From the NCBI GenBank assembly GCA_030066885.1, contig JASJAT010000028.1, positions 1 to 33,338 of the forward strand: 33,338 nucleotides of DNA, in the 5' to 3' direction. The position numbers and the translations under genes are program-made. Each line of letters opens with the position of its first letter. Positions within the stretch are counted from its first letter, which is position 1. Source of the DNA: Arenicellales bacterium (GTDB lineage Bacteria; Pseudomonadota; Gammaproteobacteria; Arenicellales; JAANXG01). Under the pieces are notes generated by a model that saw nothing but the letters and a program-made list of their open reading frames with translations, did not search any database and was not told the DNA's origin. This document shows, piece after piece, positions 12,435 to 20,961 of the stretch.

Positions 12435-13205
12435 CTAGCGTATGATGCCTCGCTCTGAAGCGAGGATGAATTCAATCAGTTCTCCTACGTTAGGGGTTTG
12501 CCAACCCGAACAGCGCAGCTTATCCAACGCGTCGTTTAAAGACAGACCGCTGCGATAAAGTATCTTGTAAGCCTTTTTCAGTTCTGTGATATCTTCCTCC
12601 GAAAACCCCCTGCGCTTTATACCTTTGACGTTAATGCCGTGGGGTGTGGCACGGTTTCCCGCTGCGACGGTAAATGGCGGGATGTCCTTCAAACAGACTG
12701 TACCAATACCTGTTATACAGTGTGCACCAATCCGACAGAACTGATGTACCAGAGTAAATCCCCCGAGGACTGCATAGTCGCCAACGCTAACATGACCGGC
12801 CAGGCTAGCACAGTTCGCAAAAATGGTATTCGATCCGAGCTGGCAGTCATGCGCGATGTGGACGTAAGCCATAATAAAATTGTTATTACCAATACGAGTT
12901 ACACCTCCGCCTTGCGCTGTACCGCGATTTAGGGTGCAGTATTCCCGTATAATGTTGTTTTCGCCGATCACCAAACTAGTGCGTTCCCCCTTGTACCCGA
13001 GGTGTTGTGGCGCTTCACCTATTGAGCAAAATTGATATATCTTGGTGCCACGCTCTACAACAGTGTTTCCCGTTATGACGACATGCGCGCCGATCCAGGC
13101 ACCATCCCTTATTTCCACATCCGGACCAATTACAGAAAACGGTCCAATGTGCACGTTTTCTCCAATCAGCGCCTGAGGGTCAATGATGGCGCGGTCGTCA
13201 ATCAC
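12435..13205 (-). CDS. lpxA: Acyl-ACP--UDP-N-acetylglucosamine O-acyltransferase
   Basis: LpxA transfers a 3-hydroxyacyl chain from acyl-ACP to the 3-OH of UDP-GlcNAc, the first step of lipid A synthesis. The 256-residue protein (E. coli 262) is a left-handed beta helix of hexapeptide repeats (IGENVHIGPFSVIGPDVEI and similar) followed by a helical C-terminal domain. The catalytic base is His119 in VHIAHDC, equivalent to E. coli His125. AGNRATPHGIN and IKRRGFS are family motifs. Ile167 occupies the acyl-chain 'ruler' position (Gly173 in E. coli, Met in P. aeruginosa). The GTG start shares one base with the fabZ TAG stop (TAGTG), so the genes are coupled. Confidence 0.96.
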   Translation of the reverse strand: MIDDRAIIDPQALIGENVHIGPFSVIGPDVEIRDGAWIGAHVVITGNTVVERGTKIYQFCSIGEAPQHLGYKGERTSLVIGENNIIREYCTLNRGTAQGGGVTRIGNNNFIMAYVHIAHDCQLGSNTIFANCASLAGHVSVGDYAVLGGFTLVHQFCRIGAHCITGIGTVCLKDIPPFTVAAGNRATPHGINVKGIKRRGFSEEDITELKKAYKILYRSGLSLNDALDKLRCSGWQTPNVGELIEFILASERGIIR

Positions 13206-13639
13206 TATAAATCCTTATAGGTAAACATGAGCTCGGCGGTGCAACAGAGTTGGCCTTTGACAGTTGCTTCACCAGAGCATTTCCACATGTTCTTGATGCG
13301 CCTTAAGACGTGCACGTTTATGTCTATCGTATCCCCCGGCTCCACGGGTTGTTTGAAACGTGCTTTGTCGATACCAGTGAAGTAGTAAACCCTCTTATCG
13401 TTGGACTCTTCACCAAGATCGCGGCTCGCCAGCAGAGCGCAGGCCTGGGCGATCGATTCTACGATCAACACCCCAGGCATTACGGGGTGATGTGGAAAGT
13501 GCCCTGGAAAAAATGGTTCGTTCGCCGTTACATTTTTTATCGCGGCAAGTGATTTTCCCTTTTTATAATCAACGACGCGATCGACAAGCAGAAAAGGATA
13601 GCGGTGAGGTAAGTAGTTTTTTATTTCGTGTATGTCCAT
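13205..13639 (-). CDS. fabZ: 3-hydroxyacyl-[acyl-carrier-protein] dehydratase FabZ
   Basis: FabZ dehydrates 3-hydroxyacyl-ACP in fatty acid elongation and competes with LpxA for 3-hydroxyacyl-ACP, which explains its conserved link to lpxA. From the chosen ATG the protein has 144 residues with a hot-dog fold. Motifs are LPHRYPFLLVDRVVDYKKG, PFFPGHFPHHPVMPGVLIVE (catalytic His and Glu), and FTGIDKARFKQPVEPGD. A TTG three codons upstream (13648) would add MNV. The ATG is preferred because neither start has a clear Shine-Dalgarno and many homologues begin MDI. The lpxD gene normally found just upstream is missing, leaving only a short gap to skp. Confidence 0.94.
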   Translation of the reverse strand: MDIHEIKNYLPHRYPFLLVDRVVDYKKGKSLAAIKNVTANEPFFPGHFPHHPVMPGVLIVESIAQACALLASRDLGEESNDKRVYYFTGIDKARFKQPVEPGDTIDINVHVLRRIKNMWKCSGEATVKGQLCCTAELMFTYKDL

Positions 13640-13687
13640 GACGTTCAACTATCGAAGTTAGTGACGACATCCCACGCCACGCTGAAT

Positions 13688-13707
13688 CAAGTTTAAGCAA
13701 GTTTAAG
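13688..13707. repeat. Tandem 10-bp repeat in the skp-fabZ gap
   Basis: CAAGTTTAAG occurs twice in direct succession (13688-13697 and 13698-13707). It lies in the short gap where lpxD is found in most relatives. Its AAGTTTAA core resembles the units of the hairpin at 6755-6798. It may be a scar of repeat-mediated rearrangement; this is inference. Confidence 0.5.
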
Positions 13708-13723
13708 GCAGTAGAAGGTATAC

Positions 13724-14251
13724 CTACTGGCTTGCGTCGAGATCGGTTTTGGCGAGTTCCGCTAGCACTTTATCAGTTATGTCTATACGGTTACTTGCAT
13801 ATATAGCGCCCTGATGAATAATTAGATCGTACTTATCTTCCTCCGCGATTTTGGCTACCACCTTCAGTACAATACGTTCCAGCTTGCGAAGCTCTTCGTT
13901 TTGTCGCACATTCAATTCTTCCCTAAATTCTTGCGTGTCACGTTTGATCAGACGGCGTAGGTCTCTGACCTTTTTCTCCAGTTCTTGCCGATCGGACTCC
14001 TTAATCACTAAAGCGGTCTTCTCGAGTTCTTCCTCTATCTTTCTAAGTTCCTCCCGTTGTGCCGTTAGCTTTTGGTCCTTTGGATCGAACTCCGATTTTA
14101 GCTGTTTCAGCACGGTTTCTGCCTGTGGGGACGTTTCTATCGCCTTTGCCATGTTGACATAAGCGATTTTCAATCCTTCTGTTTGGGCGCTTCCGATGTT
14201 GTTGAGTCCACTCAACAGAACCACAATCGTTACAAGTAAAACTTTTTTCAT
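13724..14251 (-). CDS. skp: Periplasmic chaperone Skp/OmpH
   Basis: Skp is a trimeric periplasmic chaperone that holds unfolded outer-membrane proteins on the way to the Bam complex. With the ATG at 14251 the protein has 175 residues: a signal peptide (MKKVLLVTIVVLLSG, with cleavage likely after the SAQ region), a short beta segment LKIAYVNMAKAIETSPQ, a long coiled-coil region rich in Lys/Glu/Arg (about residues 45-130), and the closing YDLIIHQGAIYAS...DITDKVLAEL found in the OmpH family. A GTG further upstream (14284) is in frame, but it would place 11 residues before the signal peptide. The ATG has GAAGG just upstream and is preferred. It follows bamA closely, as usual. Confidence 0.9.
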   Translation of the reverse strand: MKKVLLVTIVVLLSGLNNIGSAQTEGLKIAYVNMAKAIETSPQAETVLKQLKSEFDPKDQKLTAQREELRKIEEELEKTALVIKESDRQELEKKVRDLRRLIKRDTQEFREELNVRQNEELRKLERIVLKVVAKIAEEDKYDLIIHQGAIYASNRIDITDKVLAELAKTDLDASQ

Positions 14252-14289
14252 GCCCTTCACCAAGTTCAATAAATCCAAGTTCACTAAAT

Positions 14290-16569
14290 CTAGTTGAAAA
14301 ACCGACCCAAAGTAAACTGAATCCGTTCTGTATCATCGCCAGGCTTGTCATTCAGTGGTTCCGCTATCGATACAGAAAGTGGTCCCACCGGTGAATACCA
14401 GTTAAAACCTATTCCTGCGGAAAATCTTAGCTCATTAAGATCGATATCTTGTCCTGGCCCATATACCTGGCCACCATCAACGAACAGCACGAATCGTTTG
14501 TCGTTGCCGGTGACTCCGGGCAAGGGAAACAGTAACTCTGTGTTAAACAGTATTCGTCTATCACCGCCGATCGGCTGTGGGTCGTCACCAAGTGATTTTG
14601 GACCTAGAGATCGTGCTTTGTAGCCCCTGACGCTGGTTGCACCACCTGCGAAGAAGTTTCTAAAGAAAGGCAATACCTCAGTGTCTCCAAAGCCATCACC
14701 ATAACCCAGCTCCCCGCCGATTTTATAAGTTAGATTCTGGGTTATCGGCCAATACCAGGTCGAACGTAGGTTCAACTTATAAAATTCCAGGTCACTGGGT
14801 GGTACCGCTACCTCATAATTCAAACGATTGAGGTTTCCTCGAGTGGGAAACAACGTGCTGTCTCTTGTATCGCGGGTTACGAATCCCAAGACTGTGAGCA
14901 AATCATTGCTTGGATTTTGCTCGATGAATTCTCGAATACCCGGCGGTGTTTCTGAGGTCGATTCCAAATCCACCCTTTCCAAGTTTGCTCCCAAACTAAA
15001 GGTATCAAGCTCAGATAATGGGAAGCGATAGACGATGCCACCGCCTGTCGTCTCGGTGATATAGTCTGCCGTATCCGCGCGAGTTGCATCGACTGTCCTG
15101 CGAAATAGATTGAATCCCCGACTGACGCCATCGATAGTATGATATGGATTTACGTAACTTAAACGTATGATGTCCGTGACGTTTGAGTTGTCGAATGTCA
15201 GATCCAGTTCCTTCCCCGTACCGAACAGGTTCTTTTGGGTAATCGCTGCTTGAAACAATATCCCGTCCGCGTCTGACCAGCCAACACCAAACAGTACGCT
15301 CCCCGTTGCCCTTTCAGTGACCTCGATATTGACGTCGACTTGATCGGGGCTTCCGGGTACTGCCGGTGTATCGATCTTGATATCCTCAAAGAATCCCAGT
15401 CGCTGAAGGCGCACACGAGAACGCTGAACTTTCTTGGCAGAATACCACCCCCCCTCTAACTGCCGTAACTCCCTTCTAATCACTTCGTCCCGGGTTACCG
15501 TATTGCCGCTGATATTGATACGTCTTACGTAAACGCGCCGACCAGGATCAACGAATATGGTGAAAGACACTGTGCGATCTTCCTCATTGATCTCCGGAAC
15601 TGCGTTCACCTGGGCAAACGCGTATCCTTCGTTGGCCAACAAATCGGCTATGGCTTTCTCACTGGCAGCAACATCTCGTCGAGAGTACGTGCTATTTGGT
15701 TCGATGAACACAGCTCCGAAAAGGAGTTCTTCAGGCAGAATCAGTCTTCCCTCGATGCGGAAGTCCGTTACTGTGTACTGTTCTCCCTCCGATATATTGA
15801 TGGTGACGAATATGTCTTTCTTGTCAGGAGAAATCGACACTTGCGTCGATTCGATTCTGAAATCCAAATAGCCCCGGTCCTGATAAAAACTGCGTAGACT
15901 TTCAAGGTCTGCCTGGAGTTGTTGCCTCGAATATCGATCTTTTCGCGTGAAAAAAGTAAATAGTGCAGGTGTGCTCAAATCAAACTCGTCCCTTAGCTCA
16001 TCCTCGTCAAACCGTTCGTTGCCTACGATGTTGATCTGTTTGATTTTAGCCGTATCACCTTCGGTGATTTCCAATCGAATCGATACACGGTTTCGCTCCA
16101 GGGGGGTGATGATTTCTTTAACCTCGGCGCCATACTTGCCGGTGGCAAAATACTGTTTTTTAAGTTCCTGAACTACCTGATCCAGTACTTTACGGTCGAA
16201 AACGCGTCCCTCAACCAGACCGATTGTTTGCAAAGCGGTTTCAATGGCTTCGTCTTTTATCTCCCTATTGCCGGCCACCTCAATGTCGGCGATTGACGGA
16301 CGTTCCAGCACCTTTACAATTAGCACGGTGCCCTCTTGTTCCAGCTCCACGTCTTGAAAAAAGCCTGTTTTGAATAAGGCACGTATCGATTCTTTGGCTA
16401 TTTCATCATCGACTTGATCGCCCACTTTTACCGGAAGGTAATTGAACACCGTGCCTGGAGAAATTTTTTGCAGCCCTTCAACTCTTATATCTGAGACGAT
16501 GAAGGGCTCCAGAGCAGCCGCGCAAACACTAATTATTAATAAGCAAACTACCGCTGCATATCTTGTCAT
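14290..16569 (-). CDS. bamA: Outer membrane protein assembly factor BamA
   Basis: BamA is the central Omp85-family component of the outer-membrane beta-barrel assembly machine. The 759-residue precursor has a signal peptide (MTRYAAVVCLLIISVCAAAL), five POTRA domains (about residues 24-425; the first begins FIVSDIRVEGLQKISPGTVF) and a C-terminal 16-stranded barrel containing the conserved VRGY motif of extracellular loop 6 (TSVRGYKARSLGP) and a VGPLSVSIAEPLN strand near the end. E. coli BamA has 810 residues. The last residues are GRFFN: an extra Asn follows the aromatic residue that normally ends the beta-signal. The start is ATG, 51 bp after rseP. Confidence 0.96.
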   Translation of the reverse strand: MTRYAAVVCLLIISVCAAALEPFIVSDIRVEGLQKISPGTVFNYLPVKVGDQVDDEIAKESIRALFKTGFFQDVELEQEGTVLIVKVLERPSIADIEVAGNREIKDEAIETALQTIGLVEGRVFDRKVLDQVVQELKKQYFATGKYGAEVKEIITPLERNRVSIRLEITEGDTAKIKQINIVGNERFDEDELRDEFDLSTPALFTFFTRKDRYSRQQLQADLESLRSFYQDRGYLDFRIESTQVSISPDKKDIFVTINISEGEQYTVTDFRIEGRLILPEELLFGAVFIEPNSTYSRRDVAASEKAIADLLANEGYAFAQVNAVPEINEEDRTVSFTIFVDPGRRVYVRRINISGNTVTRDEVIRRELRQLEGGWYSAKKVQRSRVRLQRLGFFEDIKIDTPAVPGSPDQVDVNIEVTERATGSVLFGVGWSDADGILFQAAITQKNLFGTGKELDLTFDNSNVTDIIRLSYVNPYHTIDGVSRGFNLFRRTVDATRADTADYITETTGGGIVYRFPLSELDTFSLGANLERVDLESTSETPPGIREFIEQNPSNDLLTVLGFVTRDTRDSTLFPTRGNLNRLNYEVAVPPSDLEFYKLNLRSTWYWPITQNLTYKIGGELGYGDGFGDTEVLPFFRNFFAGGATSVRGYKARSLGPKSLGDDPQPIGGDRRILFNTELLFPLPGVTGNDKRFVLFVDGGQVYGPGQDIDLNELRFSAGIGFNWYSPVGPLSVSIAEPLNDKPGDDTERIQFTLGRFFN

Positions 16570-16620
16570 TATTATTTGTTAGTCTCTGCTGTGTGAGGGA
16601 GAACAATGCTTACGTTCGTA

Positions 16621-17994
16621 TCATCCAAACAGCCTCACTATATCATTATAAAAAGCCAGGCTCATCAAACCGACTAAAGCCGCTATTCCTATCTGTTGAC
16701 CCCAGAGCATTACGTTCTTCGGGACAGGCCCACCGATCACCAACTCTATGGCGTAGTACAAAAGATGCCCACCATCCAATAACGGAATGGGTAGCAAGTT
16801 AATCACGCCTAAGCTGATACTGACTACGGCCAAAAACAATAGAAAGCGATCGACTCCTATGCGTACGGTTTGGCCCGCGTACTGAGCAATGGTGAGTGGA
16901 CCGCTGATGTTCTTAGCCGAAACCTCCAATTGCAGGATCTTCCACAACATTTTCAGAGTGAGGGAAGACATCACCCAAACGTTTTCTGCACTGTGCCTGA
17001 CAGCTTCCACTGGTCCGTATTCAACATGTACGATCATGTCTTGTGGAAGCGTTACCGGGGCAGGACGAATACCGATACGACCGAATGTATGGCCATTCTG
17101 ATCTATTTGCTCGGGAACAATGGACAGGTTTACGGTCTCCTCACCCCGAAGTACCTCAAACTGGGTCAGTCTGCCCGGGCGCGCTTGTACCAGCTCGACC
17201 ATGTCTTGCCAGGAATCGACCGGTTCACCGTCTATAACGGTGATTTCATCGCCGGCCTGCAAACCTGCCGTATCAGCCGGCGAATTCGGTTCAACCGAAC
17301 CCACCTGCGTCGGTATTTCCGGTATGTAACCAAACAGACCGATTCCCCTTTCCATAAGCCCAGGATCTATTTGGCTGAGTTCCAGGCGTCCTAAGTCGAT
17401 GTTTCTTTGTTGGGGTTGGCCGGTGCTGTCGTTTACTTCCACGATGATATTTCTTTTTGCGAACGCTTGGTTGTATAGATACAGCCGGTGTTCGTCCCAA
17501 CTCCGGTTAGGTCTGCCGTCGATAAAAGTGATCTCGTCGCCAACCTGGAAGCCACCCTGTGCGGCGATTGAGTTTTCCACCACTCTTCCCACTACAGGCT
17601 TGATACCGTCAATGCCCATACTGAAAACAATCCAGTAAGCTACTAGGGCAAAGAGAAAATTAAACATTGGTCCGGCGAGTACTATGGCTGTCCGTCTCCA
17701 TAACGCTTGCCGATTAAAAGCACGCGGTAATTCGTGTTCAGGAATCTTCTCCTCGTGCTCTTCGTTTTCATCCAGCATTTTCACATAACCGCCGAGAGGC
17801 ACGGCAGCGATGGCATATTCGGTGTTATCGGGACCAGCCCTTTTGGACCAGATTGGCCGGCCAAAACCAACGGAAAATTTGAGGACTTTGACACCCAGCC
17901 TTCGGGCCACCCAAAAATGGCCGAATTCGTGCACCGTGACTAGAATTCCAAGGGCGACGATGAATCCTATCGCGCTGTATAAAAACTCACCCAT
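16621..17994 (-). CDS. rseP: Site-2 intramembrane zinc metalloprotease RseP
   Basis: RseP cuts the anti-sigma factor RseA within the membrane after DegS cleavage, releasing sigma-E, and removes leftover signal peptides. The 457-residue protein has the zinc motif HEFGH (residues 22-26) in the first membrane segment and the second catalytic motif LLPIPLLDGGHLLYY with Asp407. Two periplasmic PDZ domains lie between them (VVENSIAAQGGFQVGDEITF and VEPNSPADTAGLQAGDEITV regions). E. coli RseP has 450 residues. The start is ATG, 33 bp after cdsA. In Pseudomonas-like genomes dxr sits between these two genes; here there is no room for it. Confidence 0.96.
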   Translation of the reverse strand: MGEFLYSAIGFIVALGILVTVHEFGHFWVARRLGVKVLKFSVGFGRPIWSKRAGPDNTEYAIAAVPLGGYVKMLDENEEHEEKIPEHELPRAFNRQALWRRTAIVLAGPMFNFLFALVAYWIVFSMGIDGIKPVVGRVVENSIAAQGGFQVGDEITFIDGRPNRSWDEHRLYLYNQAFAKRNIIVEVNDSTGQPQQRNIDLGRLELSQIDPGLMERGIGLFGYIPEIPTQVGSVEPNSPADTAGLQAGDEITVIDGEPVDSWQDMVELVQARPGRLTQFEVLRGEETVNLSIVPEQIDQNGHTFGRIGIRPAPVTLPQDMIVHVEYGPVEAVRHSAENVWVMSSLTLKMLWKILQLEVSAKNISGPLTIAQYAGQTVRIGVDRFLLFLAVVSISLGVINLLPIPLLDGGHLLYYAIELVIGGPVPKNVMLWGQQIGIAALVGLMSLAFYNDIVRLFG

Positions 17995-18027
17995 ATTGGT
18001 ACCTATATTTAAGTTCTAGACCCATTA

Positions 18028-18852
18028 TTAGTCAGCAAATCTTGCGCACAATTCGCTATGTCGGTGCAACGCGAAGGTAAGCCCGACAAAAACGGGAGCT
18101 GCCGCTGTAACGCTGTCGATACGATCCAGAATGCCACCGTGTCCGGGGAGGAGTGACCCGCTGTCCTTCACATCGACGTTTCGCTTCATTTTACTTTCCC
18201 ACAAATCGCCAACGATAGAAAACAGTACTGTGGCGACACAGATCCCTAGCCATAGAATGCCGCATAACGCATCGTAACCACTCCATAATGTGATCCCGAC
18301 CACAAACAACACAACCATTACTATACCACCCGCAACGCCCTCGATTGTTTTGCCCGGGCTAATGAGTGGCGCCAGTTTGTGTGCCCCCCAGCGTTGTCCG
18401 GCAAAGTACGCCCCTATATCGGCGAGCCAAACTATCATAAATAACGACAACAACAGAGATATGTTAACTTGATGCAGATATACCAACGCACTCCAAGCCG
18501 GTATTAAAACCATAATGCCGCCTAAAATTCTGAATACGGGGTGTTTGGACCGATCCGGGGAAAGCCACAAAACCAACAGGACGGTTAGCCACCACACCAC
18601 GCCAAGGAGGATCACCATGGGTAGTAAAGGATCACGAAACCACCACACCGCCAGTATAGTGGCGCCAAGGAGAACCAACCAAGCTGATCGCTGCATTGTG
18701 CGGCCCAGTTCGGCTAATGCAGACCACTCGAATGCAGCTAAAACCACGATCACTGCGAGTGTCAACGCAAACGCAGGTGTGGGCAACAGCAGGATAATAA
18801 TAAGAAATACTGAAACGAGTACTAATGCAGTCGCAATGCGCTGCTTAAGCAT
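18028..18852 (-). CDS. cdsA: Phosphatidate cytidylyltransferase (CDP-diglyceride synthase)
   Basis: CdsA makes CDP-diacylglycerol from phosphatidic acid and CTP, the precursor of all bacterial phospholipids. The 274-residue integral membrane protein has about eight hydrophobic segments. It carries the CDP-diglyceride synthase signature at residues 220-247 (SKMKRNVDVKDSGSLLPGHG, then GILDRIDS), with the conserved Lys/Arg, Asp and PGHGG elements. The N terminus (LKQRIATALVLVSVFLIIIL) is a typical first membrane segment. The ATG start overlaps uppS by 8 bp, which suggests coupled translation. Confidence 0.96.
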   Translation of the reverse strand: MLKQRIATALVLVSVFLIIILLLPTPAFALTLAVIVVLAAFEWSALAELGRTMQRSAWLVLLGATILAVWWFRDPLLPMVILLGVVWWLTVLLVLWLSPDRSKHPVFRILGGIMVLIPAWSALVYLHQVNISLLLSLFMIVWLADIGAYFAGQRWGAHKLAPLISPGKTIEGVAGGIVMVVLFVVGITLWSGYDALCGILWLGICVATVLFSIVGDLWESKMKRNVDVKDSGSLLPGHGGILDRIDSVTAAAPVFVGLTFALHRHSELCARFAD

Positions 18853-19648
18853 TCTTGATCTGTTGGGCCCCGATTACCTGATCACCGGTTTGACCAAAAC
18901 GACGCTGCCTTTTGGTAAAAGACCTCAAAGCCCGATCGAACGCTTCGTTATCGAATTCGGGCCACAGCGTGTCCGTGAAGTACAACTCCGTATAAGCGAG
19001 TTGCCACAGTAAGAAATTGCTTATCCGTTTCTCGCCCCCAGTGCGAATAAAAAGGTCGGGCTCCGGCAGGAACCGCGTGCTCAGACGAGCTTTTATGTCC
19101 TGTTCAACAACCTCGTCCGGATTAATATTTCCCACCCTAATTTCTGCACAGATCTTTTGACAGGCTTGAGAGATATCCCAACGGCCACCGTAGTTTGCTG
19201 CCACCGTCAGGTTCAGTTTTTCGTTATCGCGGGTCAGGTTCTCCGCTCGATTGATCAGCATTCGGATTTTCGAACTGAAGCGAGTAGTATCTCCAACTAC
19301 ACGTAAACATACGTCATTGTCATTGAGCTTTTTTGCCTTGCTTTCCAGAGCGTTGGCGAACAACTCCATGAGCAAATGGACCTCGGTTGGGGGCCGTCGC
19401 CAATTCTCACTGCTAAACGCAAACAATGTGAGGTAAGGAATACCTTTGTTAACGCACGCCTTTACAACGGTGCGAACAGATTCCAATCCCCTCTTGTGGC
19501 CCGCGATTCGTGGCAAGCCGTTTTTCTTAGCCCATCGTCCATTGCCATCCATTATTATCGCAACGTGGACAGGGAGTATGCCCGTTTCCGGAATTACCTG
19601 GGTTGAACTGCAGTGTGATTCGTTCTTCATGGTTGAAACTTTTGGCAT
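18845..19648 (-). CDS. uppS: Undecaprenyl diphosphate synthase (cis-prenyltransferase)
   Basis: UppS adds eight isopentenyl units to farnesyl diphosphate to make C55 undecaprenyl diphosphate, the lipid carrier for peptidoglycan and O-antigen. The 267-residue protein has the signature HVAIIMDGNGRWAKK with catalytic Asp34, followed by RIAGHKRGLESVRTVV, YLTLFAFSSENWRRP (the SENW region), NLTVAANYGGRWDISQA and the C-terminal PEPDLFIRTGGEKRISNFLL. It is about 14 residues longer than the E. coli enzyme (253), with an N-terminal extension of about 25 residues that is probably unstructured. It follows frr by 13 bp; dxr, found here in E. coli, is missing. Confidence 0.96.
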   Translation of the reverse strand: MPKVSTMKNESHCSSTQVIPETGILPVHVAIIMDGNGRWAKKNGLPRIAGHKRGLESVRTVVKACVNKGIPYLTLFAFSSENWRRPPTEVHLLMELFANALESKAKKLNDNDVCLRVVGDTTRFSSKIRMLINRAENLTRDNEKLNLTVAANYGGRWDISQACQKICAEIRVGNINPDEVVEQDIKARLSTRFLPEPDLFIRTGGEKRISNFLLWQLAYTELYFTDTLWPEFDNEAFDRALRSFTKRQRRFGQTGDQVIGAQQIKNA

Positions 19649-19661
19649 GGCCTAAACAATT

Positions 19662-20222
19662 TTAAACCTCCATTATTTCGCTTTCTTTTTCAGCAACGAT
19701 TTTGTCTAGTTGCTCGACATATTGGTCGGTTAGTTTCTGCGTTTCATCCAGTGCCTTTTTTTCTTCATCTTCCGCAATCTCTTTGTTCTTTAACAATTCC
19801 TTCAGATGATGATTTGCGTCTCTACGGATGTTACGAATGGCCACCTTCCCGTTTTCCCCCTCGGCCTTGACCAATTTGGTCATTTCAACCCGGCGTTCTT
19901 CGGTGAGCGGTGGGATAGGAATTCTAATAACCTCACCCGCAGTCGATGGGTTGAGTCCAAGGTCAGACTCCAGTATAGCCTTTTCCACAGAGGGGATGAC
20001 CGATTTATCCCAGGGGGTAACAGCCAAGGTCCGAGCGTCGGAGACACTAACGGTAGCCACTTGATTGAGCGGCGTTGGATTCCCATAGTAGTCGATTTTC
20101 AAGTGGTCGAGTAACGCAGTACTCGCCCTTCCGGTCCGGATTTTAGCCATTTCTTCACGGATTGCCTCTACACTCTTCTTCATACGTGATTCGGCGTCTT
20201 TGATAATTTCGCTCTTGTTCAT
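19662..20222 (-). CDS. frr: Ribosome recycling factor
   Basis: RRF, with EF-G, splits post-termination ribosomes. The 186-residue protein is close to the E. coli length (185). It has the two-domain RRF pattern: N-terminal helix with [24 protein letters not shown], the beta domain with [16 protein letters not shown], then [30 protein letters not shown] and the C-terminal coiled-coil helices. The start is ATG, overlapping the pyrH stop by 4 bp (ATGA). The order tsf-pyrH-frr is nearly universal in bacteria. Confidence 0.97.
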   Translation of the reverse strand: MNKSEIIKDAESRMKKSVEAIREEMAKIRTGRASTALLDHLKIDYYGNPTPLNQVATVSVSDARTLAVTPWDKSVIPSVEKAILESDLGLNPSTAGEVIRIPIPPLTEERRVEMTKLVKAEGENGKVAIRNIRRDANHHLKELLKNKEIAEDEEKKALDETQKLTDQYVEQLDKIVAEKESEIMEV

Positions 20223-20956
20223 GCAACGACCTCGCTATCAACAAGTGTCCCTTCACTATTATTGCCAATTACGATTCTGTGCAAACACCCTGGATTCTTG
20301 ATATCGAATACCCTGAGCGGAACTTTGTTCTCCCTGCACAGTGCAATCGCTGTTGCATCCATCACACCTAGACGCTGCGCCAAGACTTCGTCATAGCTTA
20401 TTCTCTCATAGCGTTGCGCGCCAGCGTACCGGTTTGGGTCTCGATCGTATACACCATCTACTTGCGTCGCCTTTAGCAGCAAATCTGCTTCGATTTCTAT
20501 TGCCCTCAGGCTGGCTGCAGTGTCTGTGGTGAAAAATGGGCTCCCCGTGCCTGCGGCGAATATTACAACACGATTTTCATTCAGGTGTTTGAGTGCGTGT
20601 TCACGAACATAAGGCTCACAAATCGGTAACATGGGAATTGCTGTTTGTACGCGCGATTGAATATCGGCGGCAGTTAAAGCCTGCTGTAGGGCTAACGCGT
20701 TCATGACGGTAGCCAGCATCCCGATATAGTCAGCAGTGGCTCGGGTCATGTTTAGGTTTCCTGCCCCTGCGCCTCGGAAAAAGTTACCCCCACCTACGAC
20801 AATGGCGCATTGGACATTAAGCGTAATGATCTGGGCGATCTCACCACAGATATTGTTGAGTGCATGCGAATCGAGTCCGTGATCCAAATCACCACTCAAG
20901 GCTTCCCCACTGAGTTTTAAGACTATTCTATTGTACTGTGGGGTAGATGAAGGCAA
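20219..20956 (-). CDS. pyrH: Uridylate kinase (UMP kinase)
   Basis: PyrH phosphorylates UMP to UDP; it is a hexameric amino-acid-kinase-family enzyme regulated by GTP and UTP. The 245-residue protein shows [11 protein letters not shown] (ATP-binding start), [33 protein letters not shown] and [19 protein letters not shown] with [15 protein letters not shown]. The start codon is TTG at 20956. It is supported by a near-perfect Shine-Dalgarno (AAAGGAGG) about 9 nt upstream that lies inside the last codons of tsf, and no better ATG precedes KLSGEAL. The gap to the tsf stop is only 5 bp. Confidence 0.96.
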   Translation of the reverse strand: MPSSTPQYNRIVLKLSGEALSGDLDHGLDSHALNNICGEIAQIITLNVQCAIVVGGGNFFRGAGAGNLNMTRATADYIGMLATVMNALALQQALTAADIQSRVQTAIPMLPICEPYVREHALKHLNENRVVIFAAGTGSPFFTTDTAASLRAIEIEADLLLKATQVDGVYDRDPNRYAGAQRYERISYDEVLAQRLGVMDATAIALCRENKVPLRVFDIKNPGCLHRIVIGNNSEGTLVDSEVVA

Positions 20957-20961
20957 GCTTA

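Noticed and set aside
14252-14284. GTG start for skp that adds 11 residues before the signal peptide
   Set aside because: The ATG at 14251 directly starts a good signal peptide and has GAAGG upstream.
16870-17394. 174-codon open frame opposite rseP
   Set aside because: It lies wholly within rseP on the other strand, has no recognisable domain and no ribosome-binding site; it is a shadow frame.
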